A DNA stretch of 64,000 bases from NCBI RefSeq assembly GCF_036311985.1, contig NZ_JAZDCJ010000027.1; one strand, 5' to 3'. Positions 48,337-57,051 of this stretch are shown piece by piece (the stretch's first letter is position 1; every line of letters starts with the position of its first letter). Position numbers and translations under genes: made by a program. This DNA is from JAZDCJ01 sp036311985. Its GTDB lineage: Bacteria > Actinomycetota > Actinomycetes > Actinomycetales > Micrococcaceae. The notes beneath the pieces are model-generated. The model did not search any database. It had not been told where the DNA came from and saw only the letters and a program-made list of their open reading frames with translations.

Positions 48337-48529
48337 CGTCCGAATACTTCGCTCCGTACTCCGCGTAGTCGGCGTCGTAGGAATCCTCGGCATGCGTGGT
48401 CGAGGCACCGGCACGACTGCGGGTGCCTCCGAGCTCGCGCTGGAGAGCGGACAGATCGGTGGCCGGGGAATAGTACTTCATATCCCGGGCCTGACGTGTC
48501 GCTTTTGCCTTCTGACGGCCGCGCCCCAT
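48302..48529 (-). CDS. DUF3073 small protein
   Basis: A 75-residue protein from the ATG at 48529. MGRGRQKAKATRQARDMKYY and SALQRELGG at the front are diagnostic of DUF3073, an actinobacterial family near purM/purF. The first 20 residues are strongly basic and the second half is Asp/Glu/Tyr-rich (DYAEYGAKYSDDDEEDEQ). Function unknown; a nucleic-acid-binding role is possible. It overlaps the Sir2 start by 35 bp. Confidence 0.9.
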   Translation of the reverse strand: MGRGRQKAKATRQARDMKYYSPATDLSALQRELGGTRSRAGASTTHAEDSYDADYAEYGAKYSDDDEEDEQRRIG

Positions 48530-48720
48530 GGCGTGACCCCCTTTTTTCGGTAGATCCGGTGGTGGTTCCCTGCTAGAGAGGAAAGGCCCCGGAATATGTG
48601 ACTGGTTCGTTCGTATTTCTAGGTTAACATGATTCGCCCCCGATCGCCGTCTCCGCGCGGTGCGGTGGCGGCTACAGTGGAAGGGACGCCAGAGAGCCCA
48701 GCCCACCGCAGGGAGCCGCA

Positions 48721-49305
48721 GTGGAGGAGCCACACCGCAGCGAGCCGAGCCCGTACCAGCCGGCCCGTCCAGCGCAGACCCAGGTCCGCCCGATCTGGGG
48801 CCTGTCGCCCGTCTGGCTCGTCGTCGCCGCACTCGCCGTCGTCCTGCTCGTCGTCTACGCGACCGGCCGCCTCGTCGAGGCCGGAAGCGCCGGGGAATCC
48901 CCCGCCGCCGAGGTCGAACGCTCCGCCCCCGGCATCGACGGGATCATCGCCCGCGACGTCCCGGCCGAGCAGTTCCTGCCCGGGGACTGCCTCAGCGGCT
49001 TCACGGGGGCGCTCGAGCCGGCCACCGTCGTCGCCTGCACCACGCGGCACTCGGCGCAGCTCATCGGGATCGCGGAACTCGAGGACGGAGCCTACCCCGG
49101 CGACGGCGAGATCGCCGCCGCCGCCGAGGCCTCCTGCAAGGAGATCCAGCTCGACCCCGACGCCGTGACGGCGGGGCGGTGGAACTACGAGTTCAGCCGC
49201 CCCTCGCAGGGGACGTGGCAGGCCGGGGACCGGAGCGTCGCGTGCTTCCTGGTCCTCGTGGAGGGCACGGTCAGCCGTTCGCTCCTGCCGCCCGACGGGA
49301 CGTGA
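48721..49305 (+). CDS. Septum-formation-like membrane protein
   Basis: A 194-residue protein from GTG 48721 with AGGGAG upstream. A Pro/Gln-rich cytoplasmic N terminus precedes one membrane helix (SPVWLVVAALAVVLLVVYAT). The extracellular part has FLPGDCLSGF, VVACTTRHSAQLIGIAELED, YPGDGEIAAAAEASC and VACFLVLVEG: two cysteine pairs in the pattern of the septum-formation family (PF13845). Whether it acts in division is unknown. It converges on clpB and overlaps its 3' end. Confidence 0.75.
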   Translation: MEEPHRSEPSPYQPARPAQTQVRPIWGLSPVWLVVAALAVVLLVVYATGRLVEAGSAGESPAAEVERSAPGIDGIIARDVPAEQFLPGDCLSGFTGALEPATVVACTTRHSAQLIGIAELEDGAYPGDGEIAAAAEASCKEIQLDPDAVTAGRWNYEFSRPSQGTWQAGDRSVACFLVLVEGTVSRSLLPPDGT

Positions 49306-51874
49306 GCGCGAGCTCGGTGCCGTCCTCGGACACGGCCACCTCGACGACGTCGCCGTCCGCGATCGAGCCGTCGAGCAGGCCCCGCGCCAAGCGGTCGCCG
49401 ATCTGGCGCTGGACGAGCCGCCGCAGCGGGCGGGCGCCGTAGGCCGGGTCGAATCCGGCGAGGGCGAGCCATTCGCGGGCCGCGGAGCCGACCTCGAGCT
49501 CCAGGCGCCGCCCGGCCAGGCGCCGGGCAAGCGAGGCGACCTGCAGGTCCACGATGGACCCGAGCTCCTCGACCGTGAGCGGCTCGAACATCACGACCTC
49601 GTCGAGCCGGTTCAGGAACTCGGGCTTGAACGAGGAGTTCACGACGTTCATGACCGCGTCCTTGCGCGCCTGCTCCGGGATCGACTGGTCCACGAGGAAC
49701 TGCGAGCCGAGGTTGGACGTCAGGACCAGGATGACGTTGCGGAAGTCCACCGTCCGGCCCTGCCCGTCCGTGAGGCGCCCGTCGTCGAGGACCTGCAGCA
49801 GCAGGTCGAAGACCTCCGGGTGGGCCTTCTCGACCTCGTCGAGCAGGAGGACGGAGTAGGGCCGGCGGCGCACGGCCTCCGTCAGCTGACCGCCCTCCTC
49901 GTAGCCGACGTATCCCGGGGGCGCCCCGACGAGGCGCGCCACGCTGTGCTTCTCCGAGTACTCGGACATGTCGATCCGGACCATCGCGCGCTCGTCGTCG
50001 AAGAGGAAGTCGGCGAGGGACTTGGCGAGCTCCGTCTTGCCGACGCCCGTGGGCCCGAGGAAGAGGAACGAGCCCGTGGGGCGGTCCGGATCGGAGATCC
50101 CGGCGCGGGCGCGCCGCACGGCGTCGGAGACGGCCGCGACGGCCCGGGACTGGCCGATCAGGCGCCTACCCAGCAGCGATTCCATCTCGAGCAGCTTCCG
50201 CCCCTCGCCCTGCAGCATGCGGCCGGCGGGAATCCCGGTCCACGCCTCGATGACCTCCGCGATGTCCTCCGCCGTGACCTCGTCGGAGACCATCGACTCG
50301 CCGGCCTCCTGCTGCTCCGCGGCCTGCGCGGCGTCGAGCTCGCGCTGCAGCTCCGGGATCTCCCCGTAGAGCAGGCGGGAGGCGCGCTCGAGGTCGCCCT
50401 CGCGCTGCAGGACGTCGGCCTGCGAGCGCAGCCCGTCCAGACGCACCTTGAGGTCGCCGACCCGGTTCAGGCCGGCCTTCTCCGCCTCCCAGCGGGCGTT
50501 GAGGGCATCGAGGTGCTCGCGCTTGTCGGCGAGGTCCGCGCGGAGGGCACCGAGGCGCTCGACGGAGCCGGGATCGGACTCGTCCTTGAGGGCGAGCTCC
50601 TCCATGGTCAGGCGGTCGACGGCGCGGCGCAGCTGGTCGATCTCCTCCGGCGCGGAGTCGATCTCCATGCGCAGCCGCGAGGCCGCCTCGTCGACGAGGT
50701 CGATCGCCTTGTCCGGCAGCTGGCGCCCGGAGATGTAGCGGTGGGAGAGCGTCGCGGCGGCGACGAGCGCGGCGTCGGCGATCTCGACCTTGTGGTGGGC
50801 CTCGTAGCGCTCCTTGAGCCCGCGCAGGATCCCGATCGTGTCCTCGACGCTCGGCTCGCCCACATAGACCTGCTGGAAGCGGCGCTCGAGGGCCGGGTCC
50901 TTCTCGACGTTCTCGCGGTATTCGTCCAGGGTCGTGGCGCCGATGAGGCGCAGCTCGCCGCGGGCCAGCATGGGCTTGAGCATGTTGGACGCGTCCATGG
51001 CTCCCTCGGAGGCCCCGGCCCCGACCACGGTGTGCAGCTCGTCGATGAAGGTCACGACTTGGCCGTCGGAGGCCTTGATCTCTTCGAGGACGGCCTTGAG
51101 CCGCTCCTCGAACTCGCCACGGTACTTGGCACCGGCGATCATGGCGCCGAGGTCGAGCGCGATGAGGGTCTTGCCCTTGAGGGACTCCGGGACGTCGCCG
51201 GCGACGATGCGCTGGGCGAGCCCCTCGACGACCGCGGTCTTGCCGACGCCGGGCTCGCCGATGAGGACGGGATTGTTCTTGGTGCGGCGGGAGAGCACCT
51301 GGACGACGCGGCGGATCTCGGCGTCGCGGCCGATGACGGGGTCCAGCCGCCCGGCCCGCGCCGTGGCGGTGAGGTCGGTCCCGTACTTCTCGAGGGCCTG
51401 GAAGGTGCCCTCGGGATCCGGCCCGTCGACCGTGCGGCCCGCACGGATCGCCCCCAGGGCGGCCCGGAGCGCCTCGGGCGTGGCCCCGGCCTCGCGCAGC
51501 ACGGTCCCGGCCGGACCGGGATCGGCGGCGAGCGCGAGGAGCAGGATCTCGGCGGACACGTAGGCGTCCCCCTGCTCGGCGGCGAGTGCCTGGGCCGTGG
51601 CGACGAGCTGCAGGAAGGTCCGCGAGTACTGGGCCTGGGCCACGGAGGTGCCCGAGCTGGAGGGCAGGGCCTTGATCGCGGAGCTCGCGCGCACGGAGAC
51701 CGCGTCGGGGTCGATCCCGGCCTCGCGCAGCAGCGCGACGGCGAGCGATTCCCGCTTGTCCATCAGCGCCTTGAGCAGGTGGGCGGGTTCGACCTGCGGG
51801 TTGCCCGCGGTCGAGGCGTTCATGCCGGCGGCGGACAGCGCCTCCTGGCTCTGGGTGGTGAATTTGGCGTCCAC
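49271..51874 (-). CDS. clpB: Chaperone ClpB
   Basis: From the GTG at 51874 this is an 867-residue AAA+ disaggregase. The N domain starts DAKFTTQSQEALSAAG. NBD1 has GEPGVGKTAVVEGLAQRI and Walker B VVTFIDELHTVVGAG, a coiled-coil M domain follows (about residues 400-520), and NBD2 has LFLGPTGVGKTELAKSLADF and LLLDEVEKAHPEV. It works with DnaK to rescue aggregates. An HspR-type HAIR element lies 37 bp upstream of the start. The open frame continues 12 codons upstream, but the ribosome site AGAGAGG favours the GTG. Confidence 0.97.
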   Translation of the reverse strand: MDAKFTTQSQEALSAAGMNASTAGNPQVEPAHLLKALMDKRESLAVALLREAGIDPDAVSVRASSAIKALPSSSGTSVAQAQYSRTFLQLVATAQALAAEQGDAYVSAEILLLALAADPGPAGTVLREAGATPEALRAALGAIRAGRTVDGPDPEGTFQALEKYGTDLTATARAGRLDPVIGRDAEIRRVVQVLSRRTKNNPVLIGEPGVGKTAVVEGLAQRIVAGDVPESLKGKTLIALDLGAMIAGAKYRGEFEERLKAVLEEIKASDGQVVTFIDELHTVVGAGASEGAMDASNMLKPMLARGELRLIGATTLDEYRENVEKDPALERRFQQVYVGEPSVEDTIGILRGLKERYEAHHKVEIADAALVAAATLSHRYISGRQLPDKAIDLVDEAASRLRMEIDSAPEEIDQLRRAVDRLTMEELALKDESDPGSVERLGALRADLADKREHLDALNARWEAEKAGLNRVGDLKVRLDGLRSQADVLQREGDLERASRLLYGEIPELQRELDAAQAAEQQEAGESMVSDEVTAEDIAEVIEAWTGIPAGRMLQGEGRKLLEMESLLGRRLIGQSRAVAAVSDAVRRARAGISDPDRPTGSFLFLGPTGVGKTELAKSLADFLFDDERAMVRIDMSEYSEKHSVARLVGAPPGYVGYEEGGQLTEAVRRRPYSVLLLDEVEKAHPEVFDLLLQVLDDGRLTDGQGRTVDFRNVILVLTSNLGSQFLVDQSIPEQARKDAVMNVVNSSFKPEFLNRLDEVVMFEPLTVEELGSIVDLQVASLARRLAGRRLELEVGSAAREWLALAGFDPAYGARPLRRLVQRQIGDRLARGLLDGSIADGDVVEVAVSEDGTELALTSRRAAGANG

Positions 51875-51910
51875 GGGGTTCCTCTCTCTGCACGGACTGT
51901 CTCTACTCAA

Positions 51911-51931
51911 ACTTGAGTCTACTCAACTCAA
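51911..51931. promoter_or_regulatory. HAIR element (HspR box) upstream of clpB
   Basis: CTTGAGT-N7-ACTCAAC, one mismatch from the HAIR consensus CTTGAGT-N7-ACTCAAG, lies 37 bp before the clpB start. An extra ACTCAA/TTGAGT pair overlaps it on the left. The same box type precedes dnaK, and hspR is in this window. Confidence 0.88.
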
Positions 51932-51980
51932 CTTTAAACGGGGAGCGTTTATTCCGTGGGCGGAACCCGCGCGGACTCCC

Positions 51981-52538
51981 CTATTCCTGCTCCTGCTTGA
52001 CGGCCGAGAGCTCGAACTCCAGGAGCACGGGCTCGGAGACCAGGACGCCGCCGGAATCGAGCGCCGCGTTCCAGTTCACGCCGTAGTCCTTGCGGTCGAT
52101 CCGGCGGCTGCCCTCGAAGCCCGCCCGCAGCTGGCCGAACGGATCCCGCTCGACGCCCGTGAACTCGATCGGCACGGAGACCTCGTGGCTCGTGCCCTTG
52201 ATGGTCAGGTGCCCGTTGACCACGAAGCCGTTCTCCTCGACCTGGTCGATCCGGGTCGATTCGAACACGATCTCCGGGAACTGCGGGGCGTCGAAGAAGT
52301 CGTTCGTGCGCAGGTGCTGGTCGCGGTCGGCGTTGCGCGTGTCGATGCTGGCCACCTGGATCACGAGCCGCACGCTCGAGTGCCTGGGCTCCTCGGCGTC
52401 GACCGTGATGGTCCCCTCGACATCGTTGAAGGCGCCGCGGACCTTGGTCACCATGGCGTGCCGGGCCTGGAAGCCGACGCGGCTGTGCGCCGGGTCGAGC
52501 TTTCACACGCCGGTGTAGTTCGGATCGATCGCGATCAT
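51981..52538 (-). pseudogene. YceI family protein with an in-frame stop near the N terminus
   Basis: A full YceI reading frame of 185 sense positions runs from ATG 52538 to the stop at 51981, interrupted by TGA at 52505-52503. The frame reads MIAIDPNYTGV, stop, then KLDPAHSRVGFQARHAMVTK. In the family a tryptophan (TGG) stands at this point (W-x-LDPAHS), so one base change explains the stop. The rest (VASIDTRNADRDQHLRTNDF; LTIKGTSHEVSVPIEFTG) is intact, 157 codons from an internal ATG at 52454. YceI proteins are lipocalin-like isoprenoid binders. Either a recent nonsense mutation or a base-call error; internal restart would lose the first strand. Confidence 0.85.
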
Positions 52539-52611
52539 CTGAAGTCCCTTGTTCGTCTGACGGTCTACGGGCGGTGCCTCCGCCGTCCCCGGGGACAATC
52601 TACCGCCCGGC

Positions 52612-53028
52612 TCAGGCGTGGCGGTAGGCGGGAAGCCGCGCGCCGCTCGGGACGATCTCCTTGCCGAGCGGGACGAGCGAGACCGGGATCAGCTTGAGGT
52701 TGGCGATGCCGAGCGGGATCCCGATGATGCTCACGAACATCGGGATGGCGGTCAGCACGTGGCCGATCGCGATCCACAGTCCCGCCACGAGGATCCAAAT
52801 GACGTTGCCGATCGTGGACATCAGCCCGGTGCGTCCGCCCCGGTCCACGATCGTGCGGCCGAACGGCCAGAGCGCGTAGGCGGCGATGCGGAACGAGGCG
52901 ATCCCGAACGGGATGGTCACGATCAACAGGCAGCAGACGATGCCGGCCAGGACGTAGCCGAGGGCCAGCCAGATGCCGCCGAAGAGGAGCCAGATGACAT
53001 TGAGGATCGCGGACAGCGGTGACTTCAT
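52612..53028 (-). CDS. YccF domain-containing membrane protein
   Basis: A 138-residue protein with two YccF units, each two hydrophobic segments: ILNVIWLLFGGIWLALGYVL then CCLLIVTIPFGIASFRIAAY, and IGNVIWILVAGLWIAIGHVL then FVSIIGIPLGIANLKLIPVS. The N-V-I-W-L/I-L and IP-G-IA-x-x-K/R-I motifs repeat exactly. Function unknown. The ATG at 53028 follows GGGGG; an ATG 9 bp upstream (53037) is an alternative. Confidence 0.9.
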   Translation of the reverse strand: MKSPLSAILNVIWLLFGGIWLALGYVLAGIVCCLLIVTIPFGIASFRIAAYALWPFGRTIVDRGGRTGLMSTIGNVIWILVAGLWIAIGHVLTAIPMFVSIIGIPLGIANLKLIPVSLVPLGKEIVPSGARLPAYRHA

Positions 53029-53196
53029 GTCCCCCATTCTGTCCCCGGGCCCGGCGCGGCGCCATGGGGGTTTGCCCTGAGCCGTCCCCGGTCGCCGGTC
53101 CGCGCCGCCGTCACGAGCTAAAGGTTTGCTAACGATCCCCCCTCCGGGCGCCCTTCCGGCGCCCCTCGTCCGCCGGCACCCCGCAGACTGGAACCC

Positions 53197-54711
53197 ATGA
53201 CCTCCCCCCGACGACTCCGGCTTCAGTGTGCCCTCGCCGCCTCCGCGGCCCTGGCCCTGGCGCTGGCCGCGTGCGCCCCGCCGGCGCCCGTCGTCGTCCC
53301 GGACGCGGCGCTCGTGCCCTCCGCCCTCTCGGCGCGGACGGCGGTGGGCGGCGGGGGCCTCCCCGAGGAGATGGTGCCGGGACTCGAGGGGGTGAGCCTG
53401 GGCGGGCGGGCACCGGACGTCTACGGCCGCTGGTTCGCCTGGCCGGGCCACCCGGGGTTCGCCGAGGCGCAGCGCGGGGTCGTCACCGCGGCGGCCCGGG
53501 ACTTCGCGGCGGCCGCGCGGGGCCAGGCCTCCGGGGTGGCCGAGCTGAACGTCCAGCCGGCCCTGACCGCCGCCTCGCCGGAGGCGGTCGCCGTCCGTCT
53601 GACGCAGTACTCGAGCCTCGGCGGCGACGCCGGCAGCTCCTACACGACCGTCTGGTTCCAGCCCGGCCGGGGCTCCCTGGACACGCGGGCCCTCTTCCGT
53701 TCCGGCGCCACGTGGGAGGACTTCCGCGGCCTCGTCGCCGAGGTGCTCGGGCAGCATAAGGACGTCCTGCCCGAGGCCGTCGGGGACCTCGACGACGCGT
53801 TGCTGGATTCCCTGAACTTCGACGCCGCGGGGAACGGACAGGTGGAGTTCGACGACGGCTCCGTCGCCCCCTCCACGGCGGGCGCCGTCGTCGCGGCCGT
53901 CCCTTCCGCCGCCCTGCTGCCCCTCCTCGGGGACGCGGGCGTCGCCGCGCGGGCGGCGGGCATGGCGCCGTCGCCCGTAGCCGGCCCCGCCGGGGACGGG
54001 AACCGGGAGGACGACGGCGGGGCCGGCGGCTCGTCGTCGTCCTCCGGCGGCGCGGCGTCGCTGGGCGGCGCGGTGGACGCCGCGCTGGGGGCGGGCCCCG
54101 TGGACTGCGCCGTCGAGCGCTGCGTGGCGCTGACCTTCGACGACGGCCCGGGCCCGCACACGGCAGCGCTTCTGGACCACTTGGGCTCCCACGACGCCCG
54201 GGCGAGCTTCTTCGTCGTCGGACCACATGCCGCGCGCCATCCCGGGCTGCTGCGGCGGGCGGCCGCCGAGGGGCACGAGATCGGCAACCACACGTGGAGC
54301 CACCGGGCGCTGACCGCGCTCGGCGCGGACGGCGTGGGCCGAGAGCTGGGCCGGACGGCGGACGCCGTCGCGGCGGCCACGGGGACGGTGCCCACGCTCA
54401 TGCGCCCGCCGTACGGAGCGGACGACGACGCGGTGAACCGGCTCGCCCATACGCCGGTGGTGCTGTGGGACGTGGACTCCCGCGACCTCGAGCTGCGCGA
54501 TGCGGCGCGGATCGCCGACGCCGCCGTGGAGTCCGTCCGGCCGGGCTCGATCGTCCTGCTGCATGACGTCCAGGCGGAGACCGTCGCGGCCGTCCCGCGC
54601 ATCCTGGAGCGCCTCGGCGCCGAGGGGTACCGGTTCGTCACCGTCTCCGAGCTGCTCGCCTCCCAGGCACCGCGGGCCGGTGTCGCCTACGAGCACGGTC
54701 CACGGCACTGA
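53197..54711 (+). CDS. Polysaccharide deacetylase lipoprotein (NodB domain)
   Basis: A 504-residue lipoprotein: a signal with lipobox LALAAC (about residues 21-26), a DUF3298/RsiV-like region (about 50-230: VVTAAARDFAAAARG; VAVRLTQYSSLGGDAGSSYT; VWFQPGRGSLDTRALF), a Gly/Ser linker, and a C-terminal NodB domain with TFDDGPGPHT, EIGNHTWSHRAL, TLMRPPYGADDD and SIVLLHDVQ. The metal triad D-H-H is present. It probably removes acetyl groups from cell-wall glycans outside the membrane. CAGACT ends 7 bp before the ATG. Confidence 0.92.
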   Translation: MTSPRRLRLQCALAASAALALALAACAPPAPVVVPDAALVPSALSARTAVGGGGLPEEMVPGLEGVSLGGRAPDVYGRWFAWPGHPGFAEAQRGVVTAAARDFAAAARGQASGVAELNVQPALTAASPEAVAVRLTQYSSLGGDAGSSYTTVWFQPGRGSLDTRALFRSGATWEDFRGLVAEVLGQHKDVLPEAVGDLDDALLDSLNFDAAGNGQVEFDDGSVAPSTAGAVVAAVPSAALLPLLGDAGVAARAAGMAPSPVAGPAGDGNREDDGGAGGSSSSSGGAASLGGAVDAALGAGPVDCAVERCVALTFDDGPGPHTAALLDHLGSHDARASFFVVGPHAARHPGLLRRAAAEGHEIGNHTWSHRALTALGADGVGRELGRTADAVAAATGTVPTLMRPPYGADDDAVNRLAHTPVVLWDVDSRDLELRDAARIADAAVESVRPGSIVLLHDVQAETVAAVPRILERLGAEGYRFVTVSELLASQAPRAGVAYEHGPRH

Positions 54712-54731
54712 CCCCGCGTAGAATCGTCCCA

Positions 54732-55598
54732 ATGAGCCTCCCCGAAGACCACAAGCCGCCCGTCAGCGGACGAGCGGTGCAGGACCCCAGCTTCTACCGC
54801 ACCGAACCCGTCTCGTTCGTCCGCCGCGGCTCGCGCCTGCACGGCCGGCGCGCCGAGGCCTGGGACCGGCAGGCGGAGCGCTTCCTCGTCGACGTGCCCC
54901 GGCACCACGCCGACACCTCGGTCCTCGCCGGAGCGGAGTTCGATCCCGCGGCGGTCTTCGGCCGCACGGCACCGCTGACCGTGGAAATCGGCTCGGGCCT
55001 CGGCGAGGCCGTGGCAGCGGCCGCCGAGGCGCACCCGGAACGCGACTTCCTCGCCGTCGAGGTCTACCGCCCCGGGCTCGCGCAGCTGCTGCTGCGGATC
55101 GAGCAGAAGGGCCTCGAGAACGTCCGCGCCGTGCAGGCGAACGCCCCCGAGGTCCTCGACGTCCTCCTGGGCCCGGGCTCCGTGGACGAGCTCTGGGTCT
55201 TCTTCCCCGATCCCTGGCACAAGGCGCGCCACCACAAGCGCCGGCTCGTCAAGGAGTCGTTCGCCGACAAGGCCGCCCGCGTGCTCGCACCCGGTGCCAC
55301 GTGGCGGCTCGCGACGGACTGGTCCGACTACGCGGAGCAGATGCGCTCCGTCCTCGACGCCTCGGCCTCGTTCGAGTCCCTCCATCCGGGGGAGCTGGCC
55401 GGAGACGACGGCCCCCTGGCCCGGGTCCGCCGCGCCGGCCTCGAGGGCCGCGACCCGGAGCCGGACGCCACGGATCCACTCGGCGGCTGGGCGCCGCGCT
55501 ACGAGGGCCGGATCCCCACGAGCTTCGAGTCCAAGGCGCGGAAGGCGGGACGGCTCGTCTTCGACCTCGCGTACCGGCGGACGACGGCGGACTCCTGA
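54732..55598 (+). CDS. trmB: tRNA (guanine-46-N7)-methyltransferase
   Basis: A 288-residue enzyme. SAM motif I is VEIGSGLGEAVAAAAEAHPE, followed by FLAVEVYRPGLAQLLLRI, VRAVQANAPEVLD and the catalytic WVFFPDPWHKARHHKRRLV. LATDWSDYAEQM closes the active site. A roughly 60-residue N-terminal extension is typical of actinobacterial TrmB. It methylates N7 of G46 in the tRNA variable loop. TAGAAT ends 7 bp before the ATG, pointing to a leaderless start. Confidence 0.95.
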   Translation: MSLPEDHKPPVSGRAVQDPSFYRTEPVSFVRRGSRLHGRRAEAWDRQAERFLVDVPRHHADTSVLAGAEFDPAAVFGRTAPLTVEIGSGLGEAVAAAAEAHPERDFLAVEVYRPGLAQLLLRIEQKGLENVRAVQANAPEVLDVLLGPGSVDELWVFFPDPWHKARHHKRRLVKESFADKAARVLAPGATWRLATDWSDYAEQMRSVLDASASFESLHPGELAGDDGPLARVRRAGLEGRDPEPDATDPLGGWAPRYEGRIPTSFESKARKAGRLVFDLAYRRTTADS

Positions 55599-55617
55599 CG
55601 ACCGGGCGCAAGCCTGG

Positions 55618-56556
55618 CTAGGCGAGCGGCTCGAGCCCGGCGGTGACGAGGGCCAGGTTCCGCAGCGAGAGCGTCCCGGGGTCGCGGTATCCGTAGCGCG
55701 GACGACCCGCACCGGGAACGAACCGCGAGGTGTTGTGCCCCGTCACCGGCAGGAGCCCGAGACCGGGCCGGCCGTCGACGTCGAACACCCTCCCGGCGGG
55801 GCGCGTGCGGCCGCTGAGCCGGCGCCCCAGGCGGGCCAGCGCGTCGTCGGCCGCGACCGCCTCGAAGACCCGGTGCGCCGGAACGCCGAGCAGGGACGGA
55901 TCGGCCGCGAGCCGCCGCGGCATGCCCGCCGAGCCCGTCGTCGCGAGGCAGGAAACGGTCCCGGAAGCGCGCTCGGCGGCCAGCGCGGCGAGCCCGTGGG
56001 CGGCGACGGTCGCGCCGTAGGAATGGGCCTCGACCGCGGTGCGGGGTCCGTCGGGGCGCCAGCGGGCGAAGCGCTGCAGCTCGTGGCTGAAGCGCTCGGC
56101 AGCGGCCCGGGCCCGGAGGTCGAGGACCGCGTGCGCCAGGGTCGGGGCGGGGTATCCGAGCCACGCCACGACGGCCGGGGACCCGACCCCGACGGCGCGT
56201 TGCTCCAGGAGCAGCTGGCCCGCCTCGCGCACCGTGCCCCACATCGCGGTCTCGGGTGCGATCCCCACTCCGGAGAGCTGCCACGTGACGAGATCGGCCG
56301 CGTCGAGCTCGCCGACGGCCACCGCGGCGAGTGGCCGCGGGCCCTCGAGGTCCAGGAACAAGAGGTGGCGGGGCGGGATCGCGGCGTCCATCGAGCCGGG
56401 CCGCAGGGCGTGGGCGACGCCGTCGACAGCGGCCTTGGCGCGCTGTGGCATGGCGTCGCGCTCCCGCATCCGGGCGCGGAAGCGTTCCATGGCCCGCTCG
56501 CTGAGCGCGGCGTAGCCGCCGTCCGGGACCGGCCCGCCTAGCCGCGCGGCCGCCAC
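55618..56556 (-). CDS. Alpha/beta hydrolase of the DUF1023 family
   Basis: A 312-residue protein. HLLFLDLEGPRPLAAVAVGE and YPAPTLAHAVLDLRARAAAE lead to the nucleophile elbow TAVEAHSYGATVAAHGLA (Ser in HSYG), and LLPVTGHNTSRFV supplies a likely catalytic histidine. This is the actinobacterial DUF1023 alpha/beta hydrolase; substrate unknown. Its start overlaps the end of hspR by 19 bp, placing it at the end of the heat-shock operon. Confidence 0.85.
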   Translation of the reverse strand: MAAARLGGPVPDGGYAALSERAMERFRARMRERDAMPQRAKAAVDGVAHALRPGSMDAAIPPRHLLFLDLEGPRPLAAVAVGELDAADLVTWQLSGVGIAPETAMWGTVREAGQLLLEQRAVGVGSPAVVAWLGYPAPTLAHAVLDLRARAAAERFSHELQRFARWRPDGPRTAVEAHSYGATVAAHGLAALAAERASGTVSCLATTGSAGMPRRLAADPSLLGVPAHRVFEAVAADDALARLGRRLSGRTRPAGRVFDVDGRPGLGLLPVTGHNTSRFVPGAGRPRYGYRDPGTLSLRNLALVTAGLEPLA

Positions 56557-56993
56557 AGCACCACGGCCTGGCTGCGGGCCCGCGGACGCTGCCCGCGCGC
56601 GAGCGTGACGACCTCGCCCGCGGCGCCGGCGGCGAAGACGCGGGCGTGCTCGACGGCGCGGGCCGCACGCACGTCGTCGAGTTCCTCCATCAGCTCCCCG
56701 ACGCGGGCCCGGAGGGCGGCGACCTGGTTCTCGAGCTCGAGGATCCTGCGGATCCCCTCGAGGGACACGCCGTCCTTGGACAGTCGCTGCACCTCGCGCA
56801 GCAGCTCGACGTCGTAGCGGGAGTACCGGCGCTGCTTGCCGCGCTGTCGGGACGGGGAGACGAGCCCGAGCCGGTCGTACTGGCGCAGGGTCTGCGGGTG
56901 CATGTCTGCGAGCTCGGCGGCGACGGAGATCACGAACACGGGCGTGAAGCGGTCCACCCCGAACGGCTCGGGGCCGGTGCTGCGGGGGGCCAT
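56538..56993 (-). CDS. hspR: HspR, MerR-type heat-shock repressor
   Basis: A 151-residue MerR-family repressor. The winged HTH reads VFVISVAAELADMHPQTLRQ, YDRLGLVSPSRQRGKQRRYS and YDVELLREVQRLSKDGVSLE; a coiled coil follows (ILELENQVAALRARVGELME) and the C terminus is basic. The A-x-L-x-x-x-HPQTLRQYDRLGLVxPxR block is HspR-specific. It represses dnaK and clpB operons by binding HAIR boxes, both of which are in this window, with DnaK as co-repressor in other Actinobacteria. Confidence 0.96.
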   Translation of the reverse strand: MAPRSTGPEPFGVDRFTPVFVISVAAELADMHPQTLRQYDRLGLVSPSRQRGKQRRYSRYDVELLREVQRLSKDGVSLEGIRRILELENQVAALRARVGELMEELDDVRAARAVEHARVFAAGAAGEVVTLARGQRPRARSQAVVLWRPRG

Positions 56994-57051
56994 GAGGTCC
57001 CTCCTTTCCTCGGGGCGTCGTCGCGGTGCCGCCGGCCGGGCGGCCGGGGCC

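Noticed and set aside
52505..52538. TGA recoding (selenocysteine or Trp) in the YceI gene
   Set aside because: No SECIS-like structure was noticed, YceI is not a known selenoprotein, and TGA is used as a normal stop throughout the window.
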